The notes under the pieces were generated by a model, which was given only the letters and a program-made list of their open reading frames with translations, made no database searches and was not told the DNA's origin. A DNA stretch of 8,884 nucleotides from Syntrophomonadaceae bacterium (lineage in GTDB: Bacteria; Bacillota_D; Dethiobacteria; DTU022). How positions within the stretch are numbered: the stretch's first letter is position 1; each line of letters opens with the position of its first letter. Both the position numbers and the translations under genes were made by a program. Positions 1 to 6,558 of this stretch are shown one piece after another. The stretch is from assembly GCA_003551865.1 (NCBI GenBank), contig PUNU01000070.1, positions 1 through 8,884 of the forward strand, given 5' to 3'.

Positions 1-12
1 GTTGAGTGAAAA

Positions 13-96
13 GCTGTGCCATGGGGACGGTTCGAGCGTTCCTGAGCGTAGCGAAGGCCGAAGGGAAAACGATGGAACCGTCCCCTATGGCATAGC
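13..96. repeat. REPIN-like inverted repeat (hairpin element)
   Basis: The arms 13-33 and 75-96 are reverse complements. GGGGACGGTTC (23-33) pairs with GAACCGTCCCC (75-85), and GCTGTGCCAT (13-22) pairs with ATGGCATAGC (87-96), with one G/T mismatch and one unpaired T at 86. The 41-bp spacer (34-74) contains the direct repeat CGAAGG (52-57, 59-64) and no ORF of note. The core ATGGGGACGG (21-30) is identical to 8216-8225 in the repeats beside the transposase gene at the right edge. I infer an inverted doublet of REP-like units of the kind mobilised by RAYT proteins. No T-tract follows either arm, so a role as an intrinsic terminator for an upstream gene is not supported. The rest of 1-133 shows no gene. 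Confidence 0.8.
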
Positions 97-133
97 GGGT
101 TAGGCCTGAGTAGTTACAAATAAATTTTCAGGT

Positions 134-162
134 TTGCATCAGTGGATCTTTTCTGCTATAAT
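134..162 (+). promoter_or_regulatory. sigma-A promoter for ylxM-ffh
   Basis: The -35 box TTGCAT (134-139) is separated by exactly 17 bp from a consensus -10 box TATAAT (157-162). Transcription would start at about 168-170, roughly 30 nt before the ylxM start codon. This indicates that ylxM-ffh has its own promoter rather than depending only on an upstream gene. Confidence 0.8.
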
Positions 163-166
163 CCGG

Positions 167-190
167 CTGTAAAGTAATAATGCTTTACAG
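167..190. promoter_or_regulatory. Inverted repeat at the ylxM transcription start
   Basis: CTGTAAAG (167-174) and CTTTACAG (183-190) are a perfect 8-bp inverted repeat around an 8-nt centre (TAATAATG). It begins 4 bp after the -10 box, so it covers the predicted +1 position. Its last two bases overlap the ylxM ribosome binding site AGAGG (189-193). It could be an operator for a dimeric repressor. If the transcript includes the left arm, it could instead be a 5'-terminal mRNA stem next to the ribosome binding site. The sequence alone does not decide between these. Confidence 0.5.
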
Positions 191-198
191 AGGTGCGT

Positions 199-546
199 AT
201 GCTCGACCAGTTAAACAGAATCAATATGCTCTACGACATATATGCCCCACTGCTGACCGATCGTCAGCAGGAAATTCTGCGTCTCTATTTCAGTGATAAT
301 TACTCGCTGGGAGAAATAGCCGAGGAATTTGCCATAAGCAGACAGGCGGTGCATGATCTGATCCGGAGGGCCGTTGATTCGATCGAGAGGCTGGAAGAAA
401 AACTTGGCCTCTACAGGCTGTTTACTGCTCATCAGGAACTTTTAAGCGAAGCGGAAGCCCTTTTGGATTGCGAAACGATAAGCAAAAATGATGTGCAGAG
501 GTTAAAAACGATAATTGCCGAGCTTCGCACAAGCAGCGAGCAATAG
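199..546 (+). CDS. ylxM: YlxM/P13-family helix-turn-helix protein
   Basis: A 115-residue protein of the UPF0122 (YlxM) family, the usual partner encoded just before ffh in Firmicutes and Mollicutes. Residues about 17-58 form a sigma-70 region 4-like helix-turn-helix, with LTDRQQEILRLYF followed by SLGEIAEEFAISRQAVHDLI. The C-terminal half is predicted helical and charged. Its role is thought to be linked to the signal recognition particle; in streptococci YlxM was reported to interact with SRP components, and DNA binding is only suggested by the fold. I chose the ATG at 199 because AGAGG (189-193) lies 5 nt upstream. The in-frame GTG at 193 lies within that site and has no Shine-Dalgarno of its own. 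The TAG stop overlaps the ffh ribosome binding site, so the two genes are probably cotranscribed. Confidence 0.92.
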   Translation: MLDQLNRINMLYDIYAPLLTDRQQEILRLYFSDNYSLGEIAEEFAISRQAVHDLIRRAVDSIERLEEKLGLYRLFTAHQELLSEAEALLDCETISKNDVQRLKTIIAELRTSSEQ

Positions 547-561
547 GAGTGACATATTTTA

Positions 562-1911
562 ATGTTTTCCAGTCTGGCCGAAAAACTGCAAAATACGCTG
601 CACCGGCTGAAAGGCAAGGGCAAGCTGAATGAAAACGATGTCGACATGGCCATGCGTGAGATCAGGCTGGCCCTGCTTGAAGCTGACGTAAACTTTAAGG
701 TGGTAAAAAACTTTGTTAACGCCTTCAGGGAAAGGGCGGTCGGCCAGGAAGTGATGGACAGTTTAACCCCCGGTCAGCAGGTGGTCAAGATAGTCAACGA
801 GGAGATGACCGGGTTGATGGGTGAGACCCGAAGCGATCTGGTCACCGCGGACAAGGGCCCGACAGCGATCATGACGGTCGGCCTGCAGGGATCCGGTAAA
901 ACCACCACGGCGGTTAAGCTGGCGGTCCACCTCCGCCGGTCCGGCAGGAGTCCCCTGCTGGTGGCGGCCGATACCTACCGCCCCGGGGCTGTAAAACAGC
1001 TGCAGGTTTTGAGTGAGTCTGTCGGTGAAGAGTGCTACACCAATTTGGACGAAGACCCGGTGGATATATGCCTGGAAGGGCTCGAGATGGCCGTCCAAGA
1101 GGACTACGATGCGGTGGTTTTTGATACGGCAGGCCGGCTGCATATAGATGAAGAAATGATGGAAGAGCTTACTGCCGTTAAAAAGGCGATTTCTCCCGAC
1201 GAAGTTCTGCTGGTGGTCGATGCCATGACCGGCCAGGATGCCGTCAACGCGGCGGAAGCTTTTAACTCCTCAGTCGGGTTGAGCGGGGTCATTCTCACCA
1301 AGCTTGACGGTGACACCCGCGGTGGGGCCGCCCTTTCGGTACGCGCAGTAACCGGTTCCCCGATAAAATTTGTCGGGGTGGGCGAAAAAGTTGATGCCCT
1401 TGAACCGTTTTATCCAGACCGTATGGCTTCCCGGATTCTCGGCATGGGCGATGTCCTCTCATTGATTGAAAAAGCGGAAGCGGCGGTAGACCAGAGCAAG
1501 GCCAGGGAAATGGAGCAAAAATTGCTCCGCCAGCAGTTTACCCTGGATGATTTTAAAGATCAGCTGGCCCAGCTGCGCAGTATGGGCTCAATTGACGAGC
1601 TGTTGAATATGATGCCGGGGGGCGGAAATATCCCCAAGGAGATTAAACAGCTTTCCCTCAACGAAAAGAGCTTTAAAAGGGTGGAAGCGATAATTGATTC
1701 GATGACCGGTGAAGAAAAGCAGGATCCCTCAATTTTAAACAGCAGCCGCCGGCGCCGCATCGCCACGGGCAGTGGAACCACCGTCCAGGATGTTAACCGC
1801 CTGCTGAATCAGTTTAACCAGATGCAGAAGATGCTGAAACAGATGGGCTCGCTGAATAAAAAGGGACAGTTTAAAAAACTGAAGAAAGGCAAAAAAGGTT
1901 TTCCGTTTTAA
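562..1911 (+). CDS. ffh: Signal recognition particle protein Ffh (SRP54)
   Basis: SRP GTPase that binds SRP RNA and signal sequences and delivers ribosomes to FtsY and SecYEG at the membrane. At 449 residues the length is normal. The N domain covers about 1-90. The G domain shows the P-loop GLQGSGKTT (107-115), DTYRPGA (137-143), DTAGR (188-192), TKLDG (246-250) and GVGEKVDAL (272-280). The methionine-rich M domain (about 300-449) contains the RNA-binding motif SRRRRIATGSG (395-405) and then helices rich in Met and Gln, ending in a Lys-rich tail. All catalytic motifs are intact. The Shine-Dalgarno AGGAG (545-549) is 12 nt from the ATG, longer than usual. It overlaps the ylxM stop, which suggests coupled translation. 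Confidence 0.98.
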   Translation: MFSSLAEKLQNTLHRLKGKGKLNENDVDMAMREIRLALLEADVNFKVVKNFVNAFRERAVGQEVMDSLTPGQQVVKIVNEEMTGLMGETRSDLVTADKGPTAIMTVGLQGSGKTTTAVKLAVHLRRSGRSPLLVAADTYRPGAVKQLQVLSESVGEECYTNLDEDPVDICLEGLEMAVQEDYDAVVFDTAGRLHIDEEMMEELTAVKKAISPDEVLLVVDAMTGQDAVNAAEAFNSSVGLSGVILTKLDGDTRGGAALSVRAVTGSPIKFVGVGEKVDALEPFYPDRMASRILGMGDVLSLIEKAEAAVDQSKAREMEQKLLRQQFTLDDFKDQLAQLRSMGSIDELLNMMPGGGNIPKEIKQLSLNEKSFKRVEAIIDSMTGEEKQDPSILNSSRRRRIATGSGTTVQDVNRLLNQFNQMQKMLKQMGSLNKKGQFKKLKKGKKGFPF

Positions 1912-2087
1912 CTGGAGCCCCGTTAAATATGTAACAATTTGTGCGCAATAAAGCTGTTGAAACTTAAAGCCAAAAGCGATCTTGAGTTGAGACTCTATTG
2001 TTGGAAAACACCATGATAGTATGTGTAAAAATAGATCCGTTTTAGTTGACGGAACCATGGCATTAATGCTGACGGAGGTGAAACTAA
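1912..2087 (+). other. ffh-rpsP intergenic leader
   Basis: A 176-nt gap, the longest inside the core cluster. Just after ffh, TTTAAC (1907-1912) and GTTAAA (1922-1927) can pair, but no T-tract follows, so this is not a convincing terminator. Near the 3' end a perfect 10-bp palindrome, GCATTAATGC (2060-2069), sits right before the rpsP ribosome binding site, and TGACGGA occurs twice (2047-2053, 2070-2076). The best promoter-like match is CTATTG (1995-2000), 16 bp, TAGTAT (2017-2022), which is weak. An internal promoter or leader control for rpsP is plausible but unproven. Confidence 0.3.
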
Positions 2088-2333
2088 TTGGCAGTACGAA
2101 TCAGGCTCAAAAGAATGGGCGCAAAGAAAAAACCTTTTTACCGTATTGTGGTAGCTGACAACCGCTATCCGCGGGACGGCCGCTTCATTGAAGAAATCGG
2201 CTATTACAACCCTACCACCAACCCCACCACGGTTGAGGTTAATGCAGAAAAGGCCCAGGAATGGCTGGCCAAGGGAGCAAGGCCCTCTGATACGGTTAAA
2301 GCTCTTTTCGAAAAAGCCGGTCTAAACAAGTAG
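2088..2333 (+). CDS. rpsP: 30S ribosomal protein S16
   Basis: Small-subunit protein S16, 81 residues, which binds 16S rRNA early in 30S assembly. Diagnostic segments are the N-terminal [34 protein letters not shown] (about residues 29-42) and the C-terminal [12 protein letters not shown]. The start codon is TTG (2088). This is the only start that gives the conserved N terminus, and GGAGGTG (2074-2080) lies 7 nt upstream. A rare start codon on a ribosomal protein gene may lower output or make it responsive to initiation factors; that is inference. khpA follows 22 nt downstream. Confidence 0.97.
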   Translation: MAVRIRLKRMGAKKKPFYRIVVADNRYPRDGRFIEEIGYYNPTTNPTTVEVNAEKAQEWLAKGARPSDTVKALFEKAGLNK

Positions 2334-2355
2334 TTCTGCAGGGAGGTTGGTATTA

Positions 2356-2586
2356 ATGGAGCAGCTTCTGAAGCACATCGCGAAAGCGCTTGTAGACGAT
2401 CCGGATCAGGTAGAAGTCAAGCAGGTGGAAAGCGAGCGCTTGATTATCCTCGAATTAAGAGTGGCTCCTGAGGATATGGGAAAAGTGATCGGCAAGCAGG
2501 GCCGGATTGCCAAAGCGATCAGGACGGTTGTCAACGCCGCAGCGGTAAAAGAAAATAAACGGGTTGTTGTTGAAATTGTCCAGTGA
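2356..2586 (+). CDS. khpA: KhpA, KH-domain RNA-binding protein (YlqC)
   Basis: A 76-residue, single type-II KH domain protein. The RNA-binding GxxG loop is GKQG (46-49) within KVIGKQGRIAKAIR. In Gram-positive bacteria KhpA pairs with KhpB (Jag/EloR) and affects cell elongation and division by binding RNA; the gene normally lies between rpsP and rimM, as here. I chose ATG 2356 because GGGAGG (2341-2346) is 9 nt upstream; a TTG at 2347 would lie next to that site. The gene overlaps the start of rimM. The ylqD gene found next in Bacillus is absent. Confidence 0.94.
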   Translation: MEQLLKHIAKALVDDPDQVEVKQVESERLIILELRVAPEDMGKVIGKQGRIAKAIRTVVNAAAVKENKRVVVEIVQ

Positions 2587-3103
2587 GCGGAAACAAGCTG
2601 TAATCGGTCAAGTTCTTTCACCGCACGGTGTTACCGGACAGGTCAAAGTATTTCCTTACAGCGATTTTCCGGAGCGGATCAGCCTTTTAAAAGAGGTTGA
2701 GCTGGTTACCGGTTTCGAGAGCGTAAATATGATTGTCGAGAAAGCTTCGGTTCACGGGCGATTTTGGCTGATCAAATTCCAGGGGGTTGACTCGAGAGAT
2801 CAGGCTTACCGGTTAAGCGGCGCCCTGATGCAAATCCCGCTGGAAGAGCGGGTTTCTCTCCCTGAAAACAATTTCTATCATGATCAGCTGGTCGGCCTGA
2901 AGGTTTACGACTCCGCTGATCAACTGCTGGGCCGGGTTGTCGATGTGGTTGAGACCGGGGGACACGATATTATAATTGTGCAGCCCGCCGGGGAGGATGA
3001 GAAGAATTTCATGATTCCGGCGGTAAAATCCATTGTTAGGAAGGTAGATTTAAGTGCGGGCAGTTTGCTGGTCGAACTGCCGGAAGGCCTGCTTGATTTG
3101 TAA
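2576..3103 (+). CDS. rimM: Ribosome maturation factor RimM
   Basis: 16S rRNA processing factor that binds S19 and helps mature the 30S head. The N-terminal beta-barrel carries GQVLSPHGVTGQVKV, followed by GVDSRDQAYRLSGALMQIP. The C-terminal PRC-barrel opens with FYHDQLVGLKVY and contains DVVETGGHDIIIV. The length of about 175 residues is typical. The start is uncertain: no in-frame ATG or GTG exists, and TTG codons occur at 2564, 2567, 2570 and 2576, all inside the end of khpA and none with a clear Shine-Dalgarno. I take 2576 because it leaves a normal short N terminus before the first barrel strand. Translation probably depends on ribosomes finishing khpA. Confidence 0.93.
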   Translation: MSSERKQAVIGQVLSPHGVTGQVKVFPYSDFPERISLLKEVELVTGFESVNMIVEKASVHGRFWLIKFQGVDSRDQAYRLSGALMQIPLEERVSLPENNFYHDQLVGLKVYDSADQLLGRVVDVVETGGHDIIIVQPAGEDEKNFMIPAVKSIVRKVDLSAGSLLVELPEGLLDL

Positions 3104-3118
3104 GGAGGCCGGCCGGAG

Positions 3119-3853
3119 ATGAAAATCGATCTGATCACCATTTTTCCGGGGATGCTTGAAGGTCCTTTTAAAGAAAGCATGATTAAAAGGGCTGTCGAGC
3201 AGGGGTTGGTTGAAATTAACCTGGTCGACCTGCGTGCTTATACCCACGACCGGCACCGCCAGGTAGACGATGAGCCATACGGGGGCGGCAAGGGGATGAT
3301 CCTGAAACCGGAACCCCTGTTTGAAGCTGTTGAAGACCTTAAGGACGGATCCGCCGCCATCTCAAGGGTTATTTTACTTACGCCCCAGGGCCGTATTTTT
3401 AACCAGGAGGCGGCCGCAGAACTGGCGGCCATGGAGCACCTGATCATAATCTGCGGCCGTTATGAAGGCGTGGATGAAAGAGTGCGCACCGCCCTGGTTG
3501 ACGACGAAATCTCAATCGGCGACTATGTGTTGACCGGGGGAGAACTTCCCGCCGCCGTGGTGGTCGATGCCGTGGTGCGGCTGCTGCCCGGGTTTTTGGC
3601 TGAAGACAGCACAGCCAATGAATCTTTCAGCGATTCCCTGCTGGAGCACCCTCACTATACGCGGCCCGCCGCTTACCGGGGAATGGAGGTGCCGCCGGTT
3701 TTACTCTCCGGCAACCATCAAGAAATTGCCCGCTGGAGAAAAGAACAGTCGATTAAGCGGACCTATGAACGCCGCCCCGATTTGCTAAAAAAGGCCGAGC
3801 TTTTGCCTGAGGAGCGAGATTTCCTGGAAAAAATCAAAAAACTAAGAAACTGA
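3119..3853 (+). CDS. trmD: tRNA (guanine-N1)-methyltransferase TrmD
   Basis: SPOUT-class enzyme that methylates G37 at N1 in tRNAs reading CNN codons, using S-adenosylmethionine, and so prevents +1 frameshifting. At 244 residues the length is normal. Visible motifs are the N-terminal IDLITIFPGM, DEPYGGGKGM (51-60), and the trefoil-knot SAM site made of LTPQG (87-91), ICGRYEGVDERV (111-122) and ISIGDYVLTGGELP (131-144). R154 and the HPHYTRP segment (177-183) follow, then LLSGNHQEI and RRPDLL. The ATG at 3119 follows AGGAGG (3103-3108) and a closer CGGAG (3113-3117). It starts 15 nt after rimM, as in most Firmicutes. Confidence 0.98.
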   Translation: MKIDLITIFPGMLEGPFKESMIKRAVEQGLVEINLVDLRAYTHDRHRQVDDEPYGGGKGMILKPEPLFEAVEDLKDGSAAISRVILLTPQGRIFNQEAAAELAAMEHLIIICGRYEGVDERVRTALVDDEISIGDYVLTGGELPAAVVVDAVVRLLPGFLAEDSTANESFSDSLLEHPHYTRPAAYRGMEVPPVLLSGNHQEIARWRKEQSIKRTYERRPDLLKKAELLPEERDFLEKIKKLRN

Positions 3854-3866
3854 GTTAAGCATAATA

Positions 3867-3875
3867 TGTTATAAT
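3867..3875 (+). promoter_or_regulatory. Extended -10 promoter before rplS
   Basis: TGTTATAAT (3867-3875) is a perfect extended -10 element (TG, one base, TATAAT) inside the 47-nt trmD-rplS gap. No good -35 box lies 16-18 bp upstream, where AAACTG is the best match, which is acceptable for extended -10 promoters. Transcription would start near 3882, about 10 nt before the Shine-Dalgarno. It may supply extra L19 transcript independently of the upstream operon. Confidence 0.5.
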
Positions 3876-3900
3876 TACCCAGTGATCGAAGGAGGTTTGG

Positions 3901-4245
3901 ATGATGGACCTGATTAAAGAAGTGGAAAAAAGGAACATGAAAGAAGATGTGCCCCAATTTACACCCGGAGATACAGTTAAAGTCCATGTCAGGGTAATCG
4001 AGGGCGGCCGTGAAAGGACCCAGGCTTTTGAAGGGGTCGTTATCAGGCGGCAGGGCAGTGGGATAAGAGAAACTTTTACCGTTCGCCGTGTTACGTTCGG
4101 TATTGGGGTAGAGAGGATCTTTCCCCTCCATTCACCGTCGATCGGCAAGATCGAGGTGACCAAAAAAGGCCGTGTTCGCCGGGCCAAGCTCTACTACCTG
4201 CGTAAAAGGAAAGGCAAAGCCGCTCGCATTAAAGAACGCCGATAA
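3901..4245 (+). CDS. rplS: 50S ribosomal protein L19
   Basis: Large-subunit protein L19, 114 residues, which lies at the 30S-50S interface and contributes to an intersubunit bridge. Recognisable segments are [32 protein letters not shown], the central [21 protein letters not shown] and the basic tail [20 protein letters not shown]. Two adjacent ATGs (3901 and 3904) are possible. GGAGG (3891-3895) is 5 nt from the first and 8 nt from the second, so the protein may begin one Met later. It is preceded by its own probable extended -10 promoter and followed after 19 nt by lepB. Confidence 0.97.
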   Translation: MMDLIKEVEKRNMKEDVPQFTPGDTVKVHVRVIEGGRERTQAFEGVVIRRQGSGIRETFTVRRVTFGIGVERIFPLHSPSIGKIEVTKKGRVRRAKLYYLRKRKGKAARIKERR

Positions 4246-4264
4246 AATTACGGGGATGGTTTAA

Positions 4265-4798
4265 TTGCTCCAGTGGAAAGAAGTCTGGGATTGGATTCGA
4301 TCAATCCTTATAGCCATAGTGCTGGCTTTATTGATCCGCATGTTCCTGTTTGAAGTGTTTGTGGTCGAGGGCCGGTCAATGCAGCCCACCCTCAGCGAAG
4401 CGGAACGGGTGATGGTCAATAAGGTTGTATATCATTTTGAAGAACCCTCACACGGTGACGTTGTCGTCTTCGAACACCGGCCCGGCCGCGATTTCATTAA
4501 GCGGGTCATCGGCATAGAAGGCGACATAATTGAAGTCAAAAACGGCGGTGTTTACATCAACGGTGATCCACTGGAAGAACCCTACCTGCTTGCCGGTATG
4601 GAAATGCATGATTACGGGCCGGCGGAGGTGCCCACCGGGTACCTCTTTTTGATGGGCGATTACCGCCGGAACAGCATGGACAGCAGGGATCCCCGGGTCG
4701 GTTTTGTGTCGATGGAAGACTTAAAAGGACGGGCCTTTTTCATCTTCTGGCCTCTCCCGGAGGCACGAGTAATCGATGCAGGGGTGGAACAACCTTGA
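4265..4798 (+). CDS. lepB: Type I signal peptidase (LepB/SipS)
   Basis: Membrane-anchored serine protease that cleaves signal peptides from exported proteins on the outer face of the membrane. It has 177 residues, the short Gram-positive form, with one N-terminal transmembrane segment (about 11-30). The nucleophile Ser38 lies in EGRSMQPTL and the general base Lys79 in RDFIKRVIG. The C-terminal box GDYRRNSMDSRDPR (131-144) has Tyr where Asn is usual (GDNR). The start is TTG at 4265; the upstream GGGGATGG (4252-4259) is a poor Shine-Dalgarno, and the start is chosen because it leaves a normal N terminus. The stop overlaps the rbgA start by 4 nt. Sharing an operon with ffh puts targeting and signal cleavage together. 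Confidence 0.95.
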   Translation: MLQWKEVWDWIRSILIAIVLALLIRMFLFEVFVVEGRSMQPTLSEAERVMVNKVVYHFEEPSHGDVVVFEHRPGRDFIKRVIGIEGDIIEVKNGGVYINGDPLEEPYLLAGMEMHDYGPAEVPTGYLFLMGDYRRNSMDSRDPRVGFVSMEDLKGRAFFIFWPLPEARVIDAGVEQP

Positions 4799-5631
4799 AA
4801 GAGGGTCAGTGGTATCCGGGAAATATGGCCAGGGCGGCCAACCACCTGCGCCGCGATTTAAAAGCTATTGATCTGGTTGTGGAACTGCTGGATGCCCGTG
4901 TACCGGAGAGCAGCCGCAACCCTGCTCTTGCCGGTATGTTGAAGGGTAAAAAGCATCTTCTCCTCCTGCACAAAGCAGACCGGGCCGAAGAAGGCGCTAC
5001 CCGGCGCTGGCTTTCTTATTTTCAGGGTATGAATGTGGAGGCTATGGCCTTCAGTGTTAATGAAAAGCGCTATCTCAAAAATTTTTTCAATTACCTTAAA
5101 CGCCGGGAAGAAAAGAAAAACTCAGCCCGTTTCAAGCGGCCCCTGCGTATGATGGTTGTCGGCATTCCCAATGTCGGCAAATCGACCCTGATCAACTACT
5201 TCGTCCGCAAGGCCGTGACCAGGACCGGCAACCAGCCCGGTATAACCAGGGGAAGGCAGTGGATTCGGATTATGCCGGGGCTGGAGCTTCTTGATACGCC
5301 GGGCATTCTCTGGCCGGGCACAACAGAAGACGTTGTTTACCCGCTGGCGGCTGTCGGTGCAATACCGGCCGGGAGGGTCGACTTGCCTGATATTGCCCTG
5401 TGGTTGATCAGGCGTTACCGGGAAAAGAATAAGCTGGAGCTGCTGCTTAACCGCTACCGGGATGTTGAAACGGGCGAAGCGGAAAAAATATTTGAGCGGA
5501 TCGCAGTTTCCCAGGGGTGCCTGCAGGCGGGGGGGAAAGTCGATGCCGGGCGGACAGCCGCGCTCCTGCTCCGTGATTTTCAGGCCGGTTCACTGGGGCG
5601 GTTAACCCTTGAAGAGCCCCCTGTGTCTTGA
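4795..5631 (+). CDS. rbgA: Ribosome biogenesis GTPase RbgA (YlqF)
   Basis: Circularly permuted GTPase that drives a late step of 50S assembly, including incorporation of L16 and other late proteins. The 278 residues show the permuted order G4-G5-G1-G2-G3. The N-terminal WYPGNMARA is diagnostic. G4 is at 59-62, G1 is GIPNVGKST (123-131), G2 is PGITRG (148-153, Thr151) and G3 is DTPGI (167-171). The G4 motif reads HKAD instead of the usual NKxD, an odd change at the guanine-specifying residue (codon CAC, one base from AAC). The C-terminal domain after about residue 180 is normal. The TTG start (4795) overlaps the lepB stop as TTGA, with GGGGTGG (4781-4787) upstream, so the two are translationally coupled. 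Confidence 0.95.
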   Translation: MKEGQWYPGNMARAANHLRRDLKAIDLVVELLDARVPESSRNPALAGMLKGKKHLLLLHKADRAEEGATRRWLSYFQGMNVEAMAFSVNEKRYLKNFFNYLKRREEKKNSARFKRPLRMMVVGIPNVGKSTLINYFVRKAVTRTGNQPGITRGRQWIRIMPGLELLDTPGILWPGTTEDVVYPLAAVGAIPAGRVDLPDIALWLIRRYREKNKLELLLNRYRDVETGEAEKIFERIAVSQGCLQAGGKVDAGRTAALLLRDFQAGSLGRLTLEEPPVS

Positions 5632-5662
5632 TAATCTTTTTTTGAAGAAAGGTGATCACCTC

Positions 5663-6430
5663 TTGTCCTTGGACCGGATGACCCTGGCTGAACTGGCCGC
5701 TTTTTTAAACGGCAGGGAAAACCTGAGCTCCGCCGAAGAAGAACTGCTGAAAAGAGACTGCCGCCGGGGAGCGGCCGAACTTCTTGAGCGCTACCACCGG
5801 CGCATGGAAGCCCGGTTTAAGGAAGAAGAGCGCCTGCAGAAAATGTTTTTCGAAGAAGAAAACCTGTGGTCGAGGGGTTTTAATGCCGTAGCCGGTGTGG
5901 ACGAGTCCGGCCGGGGTCCCCTGGCCGGGCCGGTAGTGGCTGCGGCGGTGATCCTGGACAGGGACTGCCTTATTGACCGCTTAAATGATTCCAAGCAGCT
6001 TTCAATTTCAACCCGGGAAAAAATATTTGATCAAATTGTTGTCAGTGCCCGCTGTTACGGGCTGGGCAGCGCATCAAGTAAAGAAATAGATCGCCTGAAT
6101 ATCCATGAAGCTTCAATGCTGGCCATGAAGCGGGCGTTAAAGACCCTTTCAATTCAGCCCGACTATGTCCTTGTCGACGGTTACGCCATCAGGCACTGTC
6201 CCTTCAAACAAAAAGCGATTACCGGGGGAGACGCGCTTTCCCTGTCCATAGCGGCGGCTTCGGTTCTGGCCAAGGTCAGCAGGGACCGGATTATGATCAA
6301 TCTACACAGGCAGTATCCCGCTTACGGTTTCGATCGCCACATGGGATACGGAACCGAGGAACACCGCAGGGCTCTTTCCCGCTGTGGCCCCTGCCCCGCA
6401 CATCGCCGTTCATTTAAACTGGAATTTTAG
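5663..6430 (+). CDS. rnhB: Ribonuclease HII
   Basis: Endonuclease that cuts the RNA strand of RNA-DNA hybrids and removes single ribonucleotides misincorporated in DNA. It has 255 residues from this start, matching the Bacillus-type enzyme with its extra N-terminal helical region (1-73). The catalytic carboxylates appear to be Asp80 and Glu81 in GVDESGRGPLAGP, Asp172 in VDGY and Asp190 in GGDALSLSIAAASVLAKVSRDR. The C terminus carries YGFDRHMGYGTEEH. I chose TTG 5663 because AAAGGTGAT (5648-5656) is well placed. A longer reading frame back to TTG 5609 overlaps rbgA and adds residues with no family match that I recognise. Confidence 0.95.
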   Translation: MSLDRMTLAELAAFLNGRENLSSAEEELLKRDCRRGAAELLERYHRRMEARFKEEERLQKMFFEEENLWSRGFNAVAGVDESGRGPLAGPVVAAAVILDRDCLIDRLNDSKQLSISTREKIFDQIVVSARCYGLGSASSKEIDRLNIHEASMLAMKRALKTLSIQPDYVLVDGYAIRHCPFKQKAITGGDALSLSIAAASVLAKVSRDRIMINLHRQYPAYGFDRHMGYGTEEHRRALSRCGPCPAHRRSFKLEF

Positions 6431-6558
6431 TTTTTAAGCCTCCCGGTTAAACGGCGGGAATAAAGTGGGGGCGGCCATGTTTTTGCCAAAAAACGGGGCG
6501 TCCTGCTTAATAAAATATTGGGTCGAACGACTATTTTCAACAATACGGGAGGCCATTT

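Noticed and set aside
763..1143. 126-residue open frame on the - strand within ffh
   Set aside because: It is wholly antisense to the G domain of Ffh, whose motifs are conserved in the + frame; no independent evidence for a gene.
2057..2162. Short out-of-frame ORF starting at an ATG before rpsP
   Set aside because: It overlaps rpsP in another frame, lacks a convincing ribosome binding site and encodes nothing recognisable.
3620..3625. TrmD Glu168 where E. coli has the catalytic Asp169
   Set aside because: By eye the Glu of NESF aligns with that Asp, but I recall Glu at this place in other clostridial TrmD proteins, so it is probably normal variation.
4252..4261. GGGGATGGTT before lepB resembling the REP core
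   Set aside because: It is a single 10-base near-match with one mismatch, has no inverted partner, and sits where a Shine-Dalgarno is expected.
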